Assembly (NCBI GenBank): GCA_022360175.1
Contig: JAKSDI010000054.1
Span: 1-64,000 of the forward strand
From: Chitinophagales bacterium
Lineage (GTDB): Bacteria; Bacteroidota; Bacteroidia; Chitinophagales; Saprospiraceae
DNA length: 64,000 bases
Reading direction: 5' to 3'
Below are positions 55,057 to 64,000 of this stretch, one piece after another. A program made the translations under genes and the position numbers. The first letter of the stretch is position 1; every line of letters begins with the position of its first letter. The notes beneath the pieces are model-generated. The model did no database searches. It was not told where the DNA came from and saw only the letters and a program-made list of their open reading frames with translations.

Positions 55057-56639
55057 AATTATTTGTTCAATTATTTCACCGGCTGGATCAATCAACCAAT
55101 GTTAATCAAAAGAGAGAAGCTTTGGTTTGGTATTTTTCTGAAGCATCAGACATAGACCGCCTTTGGACTATTGGATTGTTATCCAATAAACGCCCTAAAC
55201 GCATAGCGACTATTGCCTTACTAAAAGAATGGGCAACAGAAATAACCAATATCCCTGTATGGCTTTTTGAAGAATCTCAGCATGTAGTAGGTGACTTAGT
55301 AGAAACGATTACTCTTTTATTGCCCATGCCAAAAAAAGAGAACGAAGAGTCTTTGTCTTTTTGGATTAACTATATAAAAAACCTGGAAAACCTAGAAGAA
55401 GAGCAGAAGAAGGAAAAAATAATAGCTGCCTGGCAATGCCTTCAGCCTACTGAACGGTTGTTGTTTAATAAACTACTGGTAGGAGGATTCAGGATAGGTA
55501 TCTCTCAAAAATTGATGGTGGAGGCCCTTGCTCAATATACAGGGATTAAAGGGAACCTGATAGCCCACCGATTAACAGGGAGTTGGATACCTGATAACAT
55601 AACTTTTGAAAAACTCATTCTTACTGAAAGCCCTCTAGAAAACAGCTCTAGCCCTTACCCTTTTCATCTTGCATCCGCTCTGGAAGGTGGTATCCAGGAT
55701 TTGGGAGCCGTATCTGAGTGGAGTGCTGAACGCAAATGGGACGGTATTCGTGGACAAATAATAGTGAGGCAAGACGAATTATTTGTATGGTCGAGAGGTG
55801 AAGAATTATTAACGGATAAACTTCCAGAGTATCATCCACTAGCTGATTTATTACCTAATGGCACCGTTATTGACGGAGCAATTCTACCCTTTAAGAATGG
55901 ACAACCGCTAAACTATAATGAACTACATACCCGCCTGGGGCGCAAAAACATCACTAAAAAAGCCATGGATAAAACACCAATTATCTTCATGGCTTACGAT
56001 CTATTGGAATGGCAAGGGGAAGACATAAGGCTACGCCCCTTTCGGGAAAGAAGGCACCTCCTACAACAAATGTTAAGCACCTATCCTACGCAAGGCATTT
56101 TAGTACTCTCAGAAGATATTCCTTTTGACGATTGGGGTCAATTAGTTGAAGAAAGGGCATTATCTCGCAAATATCGTAGTCAGGGATTAATGCTCAAACG
56201 CTGGAATTCCTCTTACTCCTCTGGACGTCAAAGAGGTGATTGGTGGAAATGGAAGGCAGATGCTCTTACAATCAATGCAGTCATGATATACGCTCAACGT
56301 GGAAATGAGGGTGGTACTAATTTATATTCGAACTTCACTATGGGTGTCTGGGATGGAGATTTGCTGATGCCATTCACTAAAGTTTCTGGGCTAACAGAAA
56401 AAGAAGCCAGCGAGATTTCTGCATGGGTAAGCCGTAACACCCGTGAGCGTTTTGGCCCTGTAAGAAGTGTAGAACCCGTACATGTTTTTGAGATTGCATT
56501 CGATGGCATTCGCTCTTCTTCCCGTCATAAATCGGGTGTAGTGCTTCGCTCCCCTCGCATTATTCGCTGGTGTAAGGACCAATCTGCAAGGGAGGCGAAT
56601 ACACTCAATGACTTAAAAGCTTTTTTAGAACTCTATTAA
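55053..56639 (+). CDS. ATP-dependent DNA ligase (exonuclease-associated)
   Basis: 528 residues. The N-terminal helical DNA-binding domain (about 1-200) precedes the nucleotidyltransferase core with the adenylated Lys228 in AERKWDGIRGQ, followed by SRGEELL and FMAYDLLEWQG, and an OB-fold C-terminal domain (about 405-528). The layout fits the LigB/archaeal-type ATP-dependent ligases found beside MBL exonucleases. Usually this pair is joined by a DEXH helicase and a PdeM-type phosphoesterase. Neither follows here: the next gene is a convergent TonB receptor, 20 bases away. It seals nicks with ATP, probably in DNA repair. Confidence 0.88.
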   Translation: MKLFVQLFHRLDQSTNVNQKREALVWYFSEASDIDRLWTIGLLSNKRPKRIATIALLKEWATEITNIPVWLFEESQHVVGDLVETITLLLPMPKKENEESLSFWINYIKNLENLEEEQKKEKIIAAWQCLQPTERLLFNKLLVGGFRIGISQKLMVEALAQYTGIKGNLIAHRLTGSWIPDNITFEKLILTESPLENSSSPYPFHLASALEGGIQDLGAVSEWSAERKWDGIRGQIIVRQDELFVWSRGEELLTDKLPEYHPLADLLPNGTVIDGAILPFKNGQPLNYNELHTRLGRKNITKKAMDKTPIIFMAYDLLEWQGEDIRLRPFRERRHLLQQMLSTYPTQGILVLSEDIPFDDWGQLVEERALSRKYRSQGLMLKRWNSSYSSGRQRGDWWKWKADALTINAVMIYAQRGNEGGTNLYSNFTMGVWDGDLLMPFTKVSGLTEKEASEISAWVSRNTRERFGPVRSVEPVHVFEIAFDGIRSSSRHKSGVVLRSPRIIRWCKDQSAREANTLNDLKAFLELY

Positions 56640-56659
56640 GCCTGAAATACCTTTCTCTG

Positions 56660-58987
56660 TTAAAACTCGAGTCTATAAGTAAGTATAGGCACCAGGCTAA
56701 TTTGATATCGTTCGGATACTTCTTGTTTTAAAATATCATAATAGTGATAACCTATATTCTCTTGATTGGTCAAATTTTGAATATCCAGAGCAATGGTTGT
56801 GCTATAGTTAGGACGGCTTCTTTTTAAATAAACTCGTACATCTGTTCTGAAGAAATCTGGCAATTGCTCTGTTGCGAAACTAGAATAGATAGTGTAGTTA
56901 GCAAGCTGAGATATTTCGGTATTAATCGCTCCTTCTTTTAGTCCTCCTGCGTACACCATTTTTAGGTTTGCTCCCCATGTTTTGACTTTGTCATCACTTT
57001 TAAACTTTTGCCACTCTTTGCCCAGCGTAACATTAGCTATGTACTGCCCATCATAAGCTGTTGCACGTTCATCTACAGTAGCTGTATAAAATGTGGCATT
57101 AGCTATGTAATAAAAGTTTTGAGCAAAGTATTGCTGTAAGCTCAATTCCAAACCATAATTTGCACCTGTCACTGTTTCATTTCCTTCAAAATACAATTGG
57201 TTTAACTCCTGATAATTATTAACTATATCAAGCGCTGTGACAGGTACACCATCCAATTGGTACCCTATAGGGATATTAAATAAATGGTGATAATAAGCTT
57301 CTGCGGAAAATTCCAATCCTGGCTTAATCCGCTGTTGGTATCCCAGCACCATATGATGCGCTCTTATTGGTTCACTAGCTGTATTAAAAATGGTGTTATA
57401 AGGGCTCAATGCCTGGCTATGCATCCCATAAGCAAGGCTAAGTTTTTGTTTTTCTGAAAGTTGATAAGCCAGTGATGCTCTAGGCTCCAGATAGGAGTAG
57501 GTAGATTCTATATCATAATAAGAGTACTGAAGCCCTAACTGATAGGACAATTTCTCACCAATTGTAGAGGTCCAGTTGAGGTATGGTTGCAATACCATAA
57601 AATCAATAGTAGGAAGAGTAATTTCAGCAGGTAGCTTAGACTCATCCCTTGTAAAGTCATAATTTTTCACTTGTGCACCTACCGTCACATGACTATTTTT
57701 ATTAGCCAGTTGCTGTCTGTAATAAGTATGAGCAGTATACAACGATAGCGTATTCGCATCCCAAAGAATAGTAGCAGGAATTGTTGCTTTTAAACTATCT
57801 TCTAAAGGTATCTGCTCTCGCTGCTGGTCTACTACAGATGCCCCTGCTCCTGCGTAGAAAAGCCCACTTTGCCCTACTGGTTGCTTCCAGGTAATACCTG
57901 CTGAGCCAGTCGCTGATTCAAAATCAACATTAAACAAATCACGATCAGATTCTCTTTCAGCAGGGTCTGTTTTGCCCTCAAATTCGTTTACACTAAGTCC
58001 TCCAAACCCATAAATTGTTAGCTGTTGCCCTTTCCGGCCAGGAAAAACCAAATTAAAAGACAAATCCTGAAAATTGATAGATTCTTCTCCAAAGTCTACT
58101 CCCATTTGAGTCAATAAACCTACGGTAGAATATCTATAGTTGGCAAGAAACGAAGAGCGGCCTCCTTTCTTAAAAGGCCCTTCTGCTGCCACATCAAGCC
58201 CTATTAATCCTGCTTGAGCAGCAAATTCATGTTGCTCATTATTACCATGCCGCAACGACATATCCATTACTCCGCTTAGTGCATTCCCATATTGAGTAGG
58301 AAAGGCTCCAGTATACAAACGAGTAGTTGACAACAATTGTGCACTCAATATATTCACCCCACCACTATTGAGCGCTGCCTGATCAGATAAAGTACCTGCA
58401 TTAGGCGTATGATTGGGGTTTAGAATGGCTAAACCATCCAGTTGCCATGACATAAAATCAGGAGAATGCCCTCTGATACTCAATCCATTTGATTGATCAT
58501 TATTATTCAATACTCCAGCATAAGAGGTAGCTACACGCGCAGGATCATAATAGGTAGCCGGAAAACGTAAAACTTGCTCCACCGTCATCGTTTTCACACT
58601 TAGAGGGTGACTCACTTCTTGGCCTCTCCGGGAGGTAGTGACTTCTACGGTTTCTATTGTAGCTGCTTGTGGTTGCATTTCTATATTTAACACAGCCTCT
58701 TTACCTGACTCTAATAAAACCTCCGTAATTATTAAATCCTGATAACCTAAATGTCGGATTATCAACTCATATCTTCCAACTGGCAGGTTCTCCCAACGAA
58801 AATGGCCTTCTTCATCTGTTGTTTCACCAACTTCTTCGCCTGATAACTCTATCGTAGCGCCTACAAGGGCTTGTTGATTAACCGCATCTAGTACTTTTCC
58901 TCTTATCGTTTGAGTTGGTTGTTGAGCATTGGCACTAACCAACCAGCCCATCAATCCCATTGTGATAATGAGTGCACGCATAATCAT
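56660..58987 (-). CDS. TonB-dependent receptor
   Basis: 775 residues. Signal peptide (ALIITMGLMGWLVSANAQ), a carboxypeptidase-like regulatory domain (about 25-110: IRGKVLDAVNQQALVGATIE, LIIRHLGYQDLII), a plug (about 115-230: ETVEVTTSRRGQ, GLSIRGHSPDFMSWQLDGL) and a 22-strand-type barrel ending in YQISLVPILTYRLEF. It is a typical outer-membrane active importer of a siderophore, cofactor or glycan; there is no SusD partner and the substrate is unknown. The start at 58985-58987 or two codons later gives the same signal peptide. It lies 54 bases downstream of the isomerase-family gene's stop? No: that gene starts upstream on the same strand (stop at 59042), so the two may be cotranscribed. Confidence 0.88.
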   Translation of the reverse strand: MIMRALIITMGLMGWLVSANAQQPTQTIRGKVLDAVNQQALVGATIELSGEEVGETTDEEGHFRWENLPVGRYELIIRHLGYQDLIITEVLLESGKEAVLNIEMQPQAATIETVEVTTSRRGQEVSHPLSVKTMTVEQVLRFPATYYDPARVATSYAGVLNNNDQSNGLSIRGHSPDFMSWQLDGLAILNPNHTPNAGTLSDQAALNSGGVNILSAQLLSTTRLYTGAFPTQYGNALSGVMDMSLRHGNNEQHEFAAQAGLIGLDVAAEGPFKKGGRSSFLANYRYSTVGLLTQMGVDFGEESINFQDLSFNLVFPGRKGQQLTIYGFGGLSVNEFEGKTDPAERESDRDLFNVDFESATGSAGITWKQPVGQSGLFYAGAGASVVDQQREQIPLEDSLKATIPATILWDANTLSLYTAHTYYRQQLANKNSHVTVGAQVKNYDFTRDESKLPAEITLPTIDFMVLQPYLNWTSTIGEKLSYQLGLQYSYYDIESTYSYLEPRASLAYQLSEKQKLSLAYGMHSQALSPYNTIFNTASEPIRAHHMVLGYQQRIKPGLEFSAEAYYHHLFNIPIGYQLDGVPVTALDIVNNYQELNQLYFEGNETVTGANYGLELSLQQYFAQNFYYIANATFYTATVDERATAYDGQYIANVTLGKEWQKFKSDDKVKTWGANLKMVYAGGLKEGAINTEISQLANYTIYSSFATEQLPDFFRTDVRVYLKRSRPNYSTTIALDIQNLTNQENIGYHYYDILKQEVSERYQISLVPILTYRLEF

Positions 58988-59041
58988 ATGTGTTATATTA
59001 AGTGATAAAACTGCTTTCTTAGAAATAAAATACAGCCTGTA

Positions 59042-60094
59042 TTACAGGCCTAAAATTTGACGATTTTGTTCATCATCTGTTTTTGCTCCAGCAAAATCGT
59101 CAAAGGCTTTTTTCGTAACTTCTATAATGTGTTCCTGAATAAATGGGGCACCTTCAGCAGCTCCCTGCTCAGGACTTTTTATACAGCATTCCCATTCCAG
59201 TACAGCCCAACTATCATAGTCATATTCCGATAATTTACTGAAGATGGCACTGAAGTCAACTTGCCCATCTCCTAAAGAACGGAAACGCCCTGCTCGTTTC
59301 ACCCAGCTTTGGTAGGCTCCATACACACCTTGTTTTCCGGTAGGATTAAATTCTGCATCCTTGACATGAAAAGCCTTGATACGTTCGTGATAGAAATCTA
59401 TAAATTGTACATAATCCAAACATTGCAATACAAAATGGCTTGGATCATAATTGATGCAACAACGAGGATGCCCATCTAGTGCTTCCAGAAACTGCTCAAA
59501 AGAATCACCATCATGTATATCTTCTCCTGGATGCAACTCATAACACAAATCAACTCCTTCATCTTCAAAAGCGTCTAGTATAGGCCTCCAGCGTTTTGCC
59601 AGTTCACCAAAGCCCATATCAACCAGCCCTACAGGGCGTTGTGGCCAAGGATATAAAAATGGCCATAACAAAGCTCCTGAGAAAGACACATGTGCATCCA
59701 AACCTAAATTTCTGCTGGCTTTAGCAGCCCATTTTAATTGCTGTACAGCCCATTCTGTTCGTTCTGTAGGTTTGCCATGCAATTCTTCTGGAGCGAAGGC
59801 ATCGAACATTTGATTGTAAGCAGGATGTACCGCTACCAATTGACCTTGCAAGTGAGTAGCCAATTCTGTTATTTCCAGTCCATGTGCCGCTATTCTTCCT
59901 TTCAGATCATCACAATAGACTTTGCTTTCAGCCGCCTTTTGTAGATCGATCAATTTACTTTCCCAGGTCGGTATTTGTACGCCTTTATAGCCGAGATTGG
60001 CCATGTATTCACATATACTATCGAGTGCATTAAAAGGAGCTTCATCTCCCATAAATTGTGCCAGAAAAATAGCTGGGCCTTTAATGGTCTTCAT
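59042..60094 (-). CDS. Sugar phosphate isomerase/epimerase family protein
   Basis: 350 residues, a TIM barrel of the AP endonuclease-2/xylose isomerase-like superfamily. Likely metal ligands: Glu in CYELHPGEDIHDG, Asp in INYDPSHFVLQ, His in IKAFHVKDAEF, and Glu in WAVLEWECCIKSP. No signal peptide, so it is cytoplasmic. Family members isomerise or epimerise sugars or inositol derivatives; the exact substrate cannot be told. The gene is directly upstream of the TonB receptor gene on the same strand, with 54 bases between, so import and breakdown of one compound could be linked. A 14-bp inverted repeat lies in its leader. Confidence 0.82.
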   Translation of the reverse strand: MKTIKGPAIFLAQFMGDEAPFNALDSICEYMANLGYKGVQIPTWESKLIDLQKAAESKVYCDDLKGRIAAHGLEITELATHLQGQLVAVHPAYNQMFDAFAPEELHGKPTERTEWAVQQLKWAAKASRNLGLDAHVSFSGALLWPFLYPWPQRPVGLVDMGFGELAKRWRPILDAFEDEGVDLCYELHPGEDIHDGDSFEQFLEALDGHPRCCINYDPSHFVLQCLDYVQFIDFYHERIKAFHVKDAEFNPTGKQGVYGAYQSWVKRAGRFRSLGDGQVDFSAIFSKLSEYDYDSWAVLEWECCIKSPEQGAAEGAPFIQEHIIEVTKKAFDDFAGAKTDDEQNRQILGL

Positions 60095-60112
60095 CTTTTG
60101 TTTTTACTCTAT

Positions 60113-60170
60113 GAAGTTGTTTAAGAATATCTCAATGAGTACAACATATCAGGCAGTCTTAAACAACTTC
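60113..60170 (-). promoter_or_regulatory. 14-bp inverted repeat in the isomerase leader
   Basis: Perfect arms GAAGTTGTTTAAGA (60113-60126) and TCTTAAACAACTTC (60157-60170) are separated by 30 bases. The near arm ends 18 bases before the isomerase ATG on the minus strand. It could be an operator, an mRNA hairpin controlling translation, or a small repeat element. Confidence 0.5.
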
Positions 60171-60329
60171 TTTACTAAATTAGAATGATCAGCAACTCTC
60201 CTTAGACAACTTGGTATATTCATCCAAGCCCTAGTAGCGTTCTGCTAATTTAGAAAAAAAATATTGGCACCTGGGATTGTAATTAAAACTTCTAATGCTG
60301 CCTAATTGATATTCTATTCACTTCTTTAA

Positions 60330-60366
60330 CAAAAAACAACGCCTCCTCCCCAAAGGAAGAAGGCGC
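60330..60366 (-). terminator. Rho-independent terminator of the right-edge T9SS gene
   Basis: On the minus strand CGCCTTCTTCC (60355-60365) pairs with GGAGGAGGCG (60340-60349), with two G-U pairs and a short loop. It is followed by TTGTTTTTTG. It lies 56 bases past the stop codon at 60422. Confidence 0.82.
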
Positions 60367-60421
60367 TGTTTGATATTACAATTTTCTAATTGGGTATCAA
60401 CTTACCCAAGCAGAAAAGTAA

Positions 60422-63400
60422 TTATTTCTGTACAACTACTGACTGAGTATACTGAGCCTGGCCATCTCTAACCTGAAGCATATAAGCACCAGCAGGTACT
60501 TGAGCCAGGTTAATTTCGATATTACCATTTTGTAGTTGTCCCAGGTACTGCTCGCTTACTACCTGTCCAAATGCATTCATCAGGCGAACACTTAGGTTGC
60601 TAGAAGCTTCAGGAAGATCAATACGTACATTTAATACTTCCTTAGCAGGATTAGGGAATACCGCAACACTAGATTCAAGTGTTACATCATCTACATCTAC
60701 AACCATATCACAAGTAACACAGTAGTTGAAACACACTTCAGCTGCCGATACATCTGCATCTGCTACTTCTATGAAACGGTTACCATAACCACCTGTAGTA
60801 CAGTCATCACCTATGCTGGTATCTATATTTTCCCAGCCATCAGGGCCATTCTTAAACTTATACTCATAAGTAGCATTAGGATCAACTAATAAGTCAACAG
60901 TCCAAACGCCGTCACCATCACCATCATCCATTGCTACATTTTCCCAGCCAGTGAAGTCTCCAGCAATGAACATGCCATCGCCACTCAATTCACCTGCATT
61001 GATTAGCATCTCTGCATCTACTGCAAAGCTAGCTGTCACCTGCTGGATAGCAGATTCCATTTGACCATATGCTACATCATCAATGTAGTAACGGTTAGTA
61101 GCGTCAATAGAGAAGAAATTGATTGCACCCAATTGAGCACCTGGATATGCGTATGCTGCTTCAACAACTGCACCATCAACAGATAGTTCTAATGTACTGT
61201 TATCCAGATCGATGATCATTGCTACTTCAAACCACTGATCTTCTGGATAAGTGAAAGTAGTACCAGTATTATCTACTTCACCAGTACCTGCTGCGCCACC
61301 ATCACGGTTGAAGTATACTTCCATATTCCATTGTACACCAGGTGTTTCATCCTCCTGAATATTGAAGTATCCAGTAGCACCTGCTGGGATATATTCGTAC
61401 CAACGTAATGAGTAACGACCTTCCATTTGATTACCCAATAACAGGATTACATCCTGAGTCTGGCCTTCTGCTATCAACATAGAAGAACAACCAGTATTAG
61501 CCTGCTCAGAAGTTACGATACCATCATCAGCACCGCCTTCTGTACCACTCCAGGTTGTCCAGTGGTCAGCTAGTGGTCCGATTGGGCCTTCGCTGTATTC
61601 TACAGGATCACAGATAAGGCTTGCCACCTCTGCATTACAAGAAGGCAATTCCTGCATTACCATATCATCGATATAATAACGGTTGGTAGCATCTACAGAG
61701 AAGAAATTGATTGCGCCCAGTTGAGCACCTGGATATGCATAAGCTGATTCTACGATATTGCCATCAATAGATAAGCTAGCTACTGAATTGTCAAGATCAA
61801 CAACCAATACTACCTGGAACCACTGATCTTCCGGATAAGAGAAGGTAGTACCAGTATTGTCTACTTCACCAGTACCTGCAGCGCCACCATCACGGTTGTA
61901 GTATACTTCCATGTTCCACTGTACACCAGGCATCATATCTTCCTGGATGTTGAAATAAGCAGTAGCACCTGCTGGAACGTAAGTCCACCAGCTTACTTTC
62001 TGAACACCTTCAGGAGCATTACCCAACAAGAAGATAACATCTTGAGTCTGGCCTTCTGCTACTAGCATAGAGTTACAACCACTGTGAGCTTGCTCAGAAG
62101 TTACGATACCATCATCAGCACCACCTTCTGTACCACTCCAAGTTGTCAATACAGCAGACTCAGGGCCAGAAGCGCTGCCATCGGCATAAGCCTCTAAACC
62201 TTCAGCAAATAAAGCCCCTGCACATACATCTTCTACTGGAGCTAAATTAGTGTATACTACATCATCAATGTAGTAGCGGTTAGTAGCATCAATAGAGAAG
62301 AAGTTGATTGAGCCAAGATTGCCTGGATATTCAATTGTTTCAACCAAAACACCATCGATGATGATAGTCGCAGTATTCGCATCTAGATCTATTATGTGAG
62401 TTACATCAAACCATGCATCTTCAGGATAAGTGAAGGTAGTTCCTGTTTCCATAATATTACCAGTACCAGCAGCGCCACCATTTTCATTGTAGAATACGTT
62501 TAGATTCCACTGTACACCAGGTTCTTCAGTATCCTGGATATTGTAATAACCTGTAGCTCCTGCTGGAACATATGTTTTCCAATCCAAGCGATAAGAACCA
62601 GAAGATAGATCACCCAATAGCATGATTACATCCTGAGTCTGCCCTTCTGCTATCAGCATAGAGTTGGTACCACTTGCTGCCTGATCATCAGAAACGATAC
62701 CATCATCAGCACCACCTACAGCACCACTCCAGGTACTCCACCAGTCAGCGTTTTCGCCTGTAGTAGAACCTGTAACATAGCTATCCAGATTATCTTCAAA
62801 GATTACGAAAGTACCACAACCTAGTGGTGGACAAGTACCGCATTCGTTGAAACATACTGCATCAACAGCATAGTCGTCAAAACCTTCTATAAGTCCAGTA
62901 CGTACCAGCAGTCCTGTGCCAGAATCCGTACCACACTCAGCAGGTACCGTTTCAAAATTAGCAGGATCTACTGCACCATTTACAAAGATATAACCAACTG
63001 CATCACCTGTTGTATGAGGGACCGTTGCAGACCAGGTACCATCTCCGTTGTCAGTCATTGCATAAGTGTCTCCTGTTGCAATATCAGTACCAATAAGCAG
63101 ATTCACACCATCTCCAGAAGCACCTTCATTCGTCATATCTACAGTATAAGTTACATTTACTGCTGGACAGTTTGTACAAAGTGCATAACAAACGGTTGCA
63201 GCGGATGCATCAACGATACTTGTATTTACTAAAGAACGAACAGGCGTTCCATTACCATTCAAAGTAGAACATTCACCAGGCACTAATTCGCCAATAAATG
63301 TACCACTGTCGCTATATTCTGCAGCCCATAGGTTCCAAACAGTATCAAGAGTAGTAGCCTGAATAGTTGCAGACCAGGTACCATCTCCATTATCTGTAGC

Positions 63401-64000
63401 ATCTACATTCTGTGTTACTGACATATCGCTATTGAAAGAATAGCTGAAGTTAACAGCCGTTACATCACTTTCCAATTCTGTATTAAGCGTGAAAGTAAGG
63501 TCTACAGAAGGTAAGCTCAATAATTCAACCGTAAAATCGAATCCATCAAAGCTCCAGCGGCTATCCCAGATGATATAGTATTGCTGTCCTGCAAATACCA
63601 GTGTCTCCATGATAGACGCTGTTTCATTATCAGCACAAGCTTCTGGCCCTGCATCATCATTGAAGTTTACAACCTGTACATCACCTACACAGCCACCAGG
63701 AGAAGCACCTAATATAACGCGAGTATCTGTCGCGCTACCACAAGATGATACTCTAAGTACACCATCTGCAGCAGCTGTATAAGTATACCATGCAGCTGCA
63801 TCTCCACCGTTGAAAATACCGCCGTTTCCTGTCAGAGAATCAACCGTATAGGTACCATCTGTAATATCTATTGCTGTAGCAAAATTTTCACCAGCACCAG
63901 GAAGGTCTTGCCCAGAATAGGTAACCATAACTCCCGTTTCCATACGGATAGTCTGGCAGTCATTATAACTCAGCATTACCGCAGGAATAGTAACAGCACA
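60422..64000 (-). CDS. Large T9SS surface protein with three LamG-like repeats (partial)
   Basis: At least 1192 residues. The frame is open to the right edge (reads CAVTIPAVMLSYNDC there), so the true N-terminus and signal peptide lie outside. Order in the visible part: a PPC-like beta module (to about 155), two E-set/CBM-like modules each ending in a CFNxCxxCP-type cysteine pair, three tandem ~200-residue LamG-like repeats (shared GGADDGIV, MLIAEGQTQDVI, INFFSIDATNRYYIDD), a starch-binding-like E-set module (GMFIAGDFTGWENVAM, YEYKFKNGPDGWENID) and a T9SS type A sorting domain (VFPNPAKEVLNVRID, VPAGAYMLQV, ending SVVVQK). Surface-attached glycan binding is inferred from domain type. A strong terminator follows. 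Confidence 0.85.
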   Translation of the reverse strand, partial: CAVTIPAVMLSYNDCQTIRMETGVMVTYSGQDLPGAGENFATAIDITDGTYTVDSLTGNGGIFNGGDAAAWYTYTAAADGVLRVSSCGSATDTRVILGASPGGCVGDVQVVNFNDDAGPEACADNETASIMETLVFAGQQYYIIWDSRWSFDGFDFTVELLSLPSVDLTFTLNTELESDVTAVNFSYSFNSDMSVTQNVDATDNGDGTWSATIQATTLDTVWNLWAAEYSDSGTFIGELVPGECSTLNGNGTPVRSLVNTSIVDASAATVCYALCTNCPAVNVTYTVDMTNEGASGDGVNLLIGTDIATGDTYAMTDNGDGTWSATVPHTTGDAVGYIFVNGAVDPANFETVPAECGTDSGTGLLVRTGLIEGFDDYAVDAVCFNECGTCPPLGCGTFVIFEDNLDSYVTGSTTGENADWWSTWSGAVGGADDGIVSDDQAASGTNSMLIAEGQTQDVIMLLGDLSSGSYRLDWKTYVPAGATGYYNIQDTEEPGVQWNLNVFYNENGGAAGTGNIMETGTTFTYPEDAWFDVTHIIDLDANTATIIIDGVLVETIEYPGNLGSINFFSIDATNRYYIDDVVYTNLAPVEDVCAGALFAEGLEAYADGSASGPESAVLTTWSGTEGGADDGIVTSEQAHSGCNSMLVAEGQTQDVIFLLGNAPEGVQKVSWWTYVPAGATAYFNIQEDMMPGVQWNMEVYYNRDGGAAGTGEVDNTGTTFSYPEDQWFQVVLVVDLDNSVASLSIDGNIVESAYAYPGAQLGAINFFSVDATNRYYIDDMVMQELPSCNAEVASLICDPVEYSEGPIGPLADHWTTWSGTEGGADDGIVTSEQANTGCSSMLIAEGQTQDVILLLGNQMEGRYSLRWYEYIPAGATGYFNIQEDETPGVQWNMEVYFNRDGGAAGTGEVDNTGTTFTYPEDQWFEVAMIIDLDNSTLELSVDGAVVEAAYAYPGAQLGAINFFSIDATNRYYIDDVAYGQMESAIQQVTASFAVDAEMLINAGELSGDGMFIAGDFTGWENVAMDDGDGDGVWTVDLLVDPNATYEYKFKNGPDGWENIDTSIGDDCTTGGYGNRFIEVADADVSAAEVCFNYCVTCDMVVDVDDVTLESSVAVFPNPAKEVLNVRIDLPEASSNLSVRLMNAFGQVVSEQYLGQLQNGNIEINLAQVPAGAYMLQVRDGQAQYTQSVVVQK

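Overview
The window reads as a chromosomal segment of a Bacteroidota bacterium, most likely of the Saprospiria/Lewinella-like branch. This is inferred from gene content, because no rRNA or tRNA gene was found. The support is: five proteins with type IX secretion (T9SS) type A C-terminal sorting domains (HYR/SprB/LamG-type surface proteins, a subtilase, a repeat protein), a PorE-like OmpA protein, TonB-dependent receptors with carboxypeptidase-like plugs, a LytS/LytTR pair, a hybrid two-component AraC-type regulator (HTCS), short AT-rich leaders with weak Shine-Dalgarno sites, and promoter-like TAnnTTTG boxes. No phage, CRISPR array or intact insertion sequence was seen.

Layout. 0.2-6.6 kb: DUF58 protein, PorE-like OmpA lipid/peptidoglycan-anchoring type protein, a TPR protein and a kynurenine-type aldehyde dehydrogenase. 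7.3-26.4 kb is the most unusual stretch. On the minus strand lie an ECF-type sigma factor with what looks like two tandem sigma-2 regions, a single-pass TPR anti-sigma candidate, a 1481-residue T9SS surface protein and a 2428-residue RHS/YD-repeat protein. Divergent on the plus strand lie a T9SS-exported subtilase and a TPR-CHAT caspase-like lipoprotein. 26.5-31.2 kb: TonB receptor, palindrome and short-repeat arrays, LytS/LytTR two-component pair. 31.4-38.8 kb: ordinary housekeeping and metabolic genes (bestrophin, DinB-like, DUF819, guanine deaminase, lspA, VOC protein, FKBP lipoprotein, ACC deaminase/D-cysteine desulfhydrase family). 38.8-51.9 kb: a T9SS protein built from YD/W repeats, two paralogous exported MORN-caspase proteins, a 1364-residue HTCS sensor-regulator divergent from them, and a LamG T9SS protein; two copies of one MITE-like element lie here. 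52.1-60.1 kb: DUF4920 lipoprotein, PAS histidine kinase, the ligase-associated exonuclease plus ATP-dependent DNA ligase pair, TonB receptor, sugar isomerase/epimerase family protein. 60.4-64.0 kb: a large T9SS surface protein with three LamG-like tandem copies, cut by the right edge.

How the parts fit. The strongest candidate for an undescribed system is the sigma/anti-sigma - subtilase - CHAT cluster with its giant surface proteins: one transcription switch sits between an exported serine protease and an exported caspase-fold protease. About 15 kb further on, two more exported caspase-fold proteins with MORN repeats sit back to back with a periplasmic-sensing HTCS. Three caspase/CHAT-type proteases, all carrying export signals, within 22 kb suggest extracytoplasmic caspase-like proteolysis is important to this organism. 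Non-coding structure is also rich: a pair of MITEs with TAA target duplications, three loci of CAGTGGG-type repeats (one with a canonical G-quadruplex motif), a heptamer array and several long inverted repeats.
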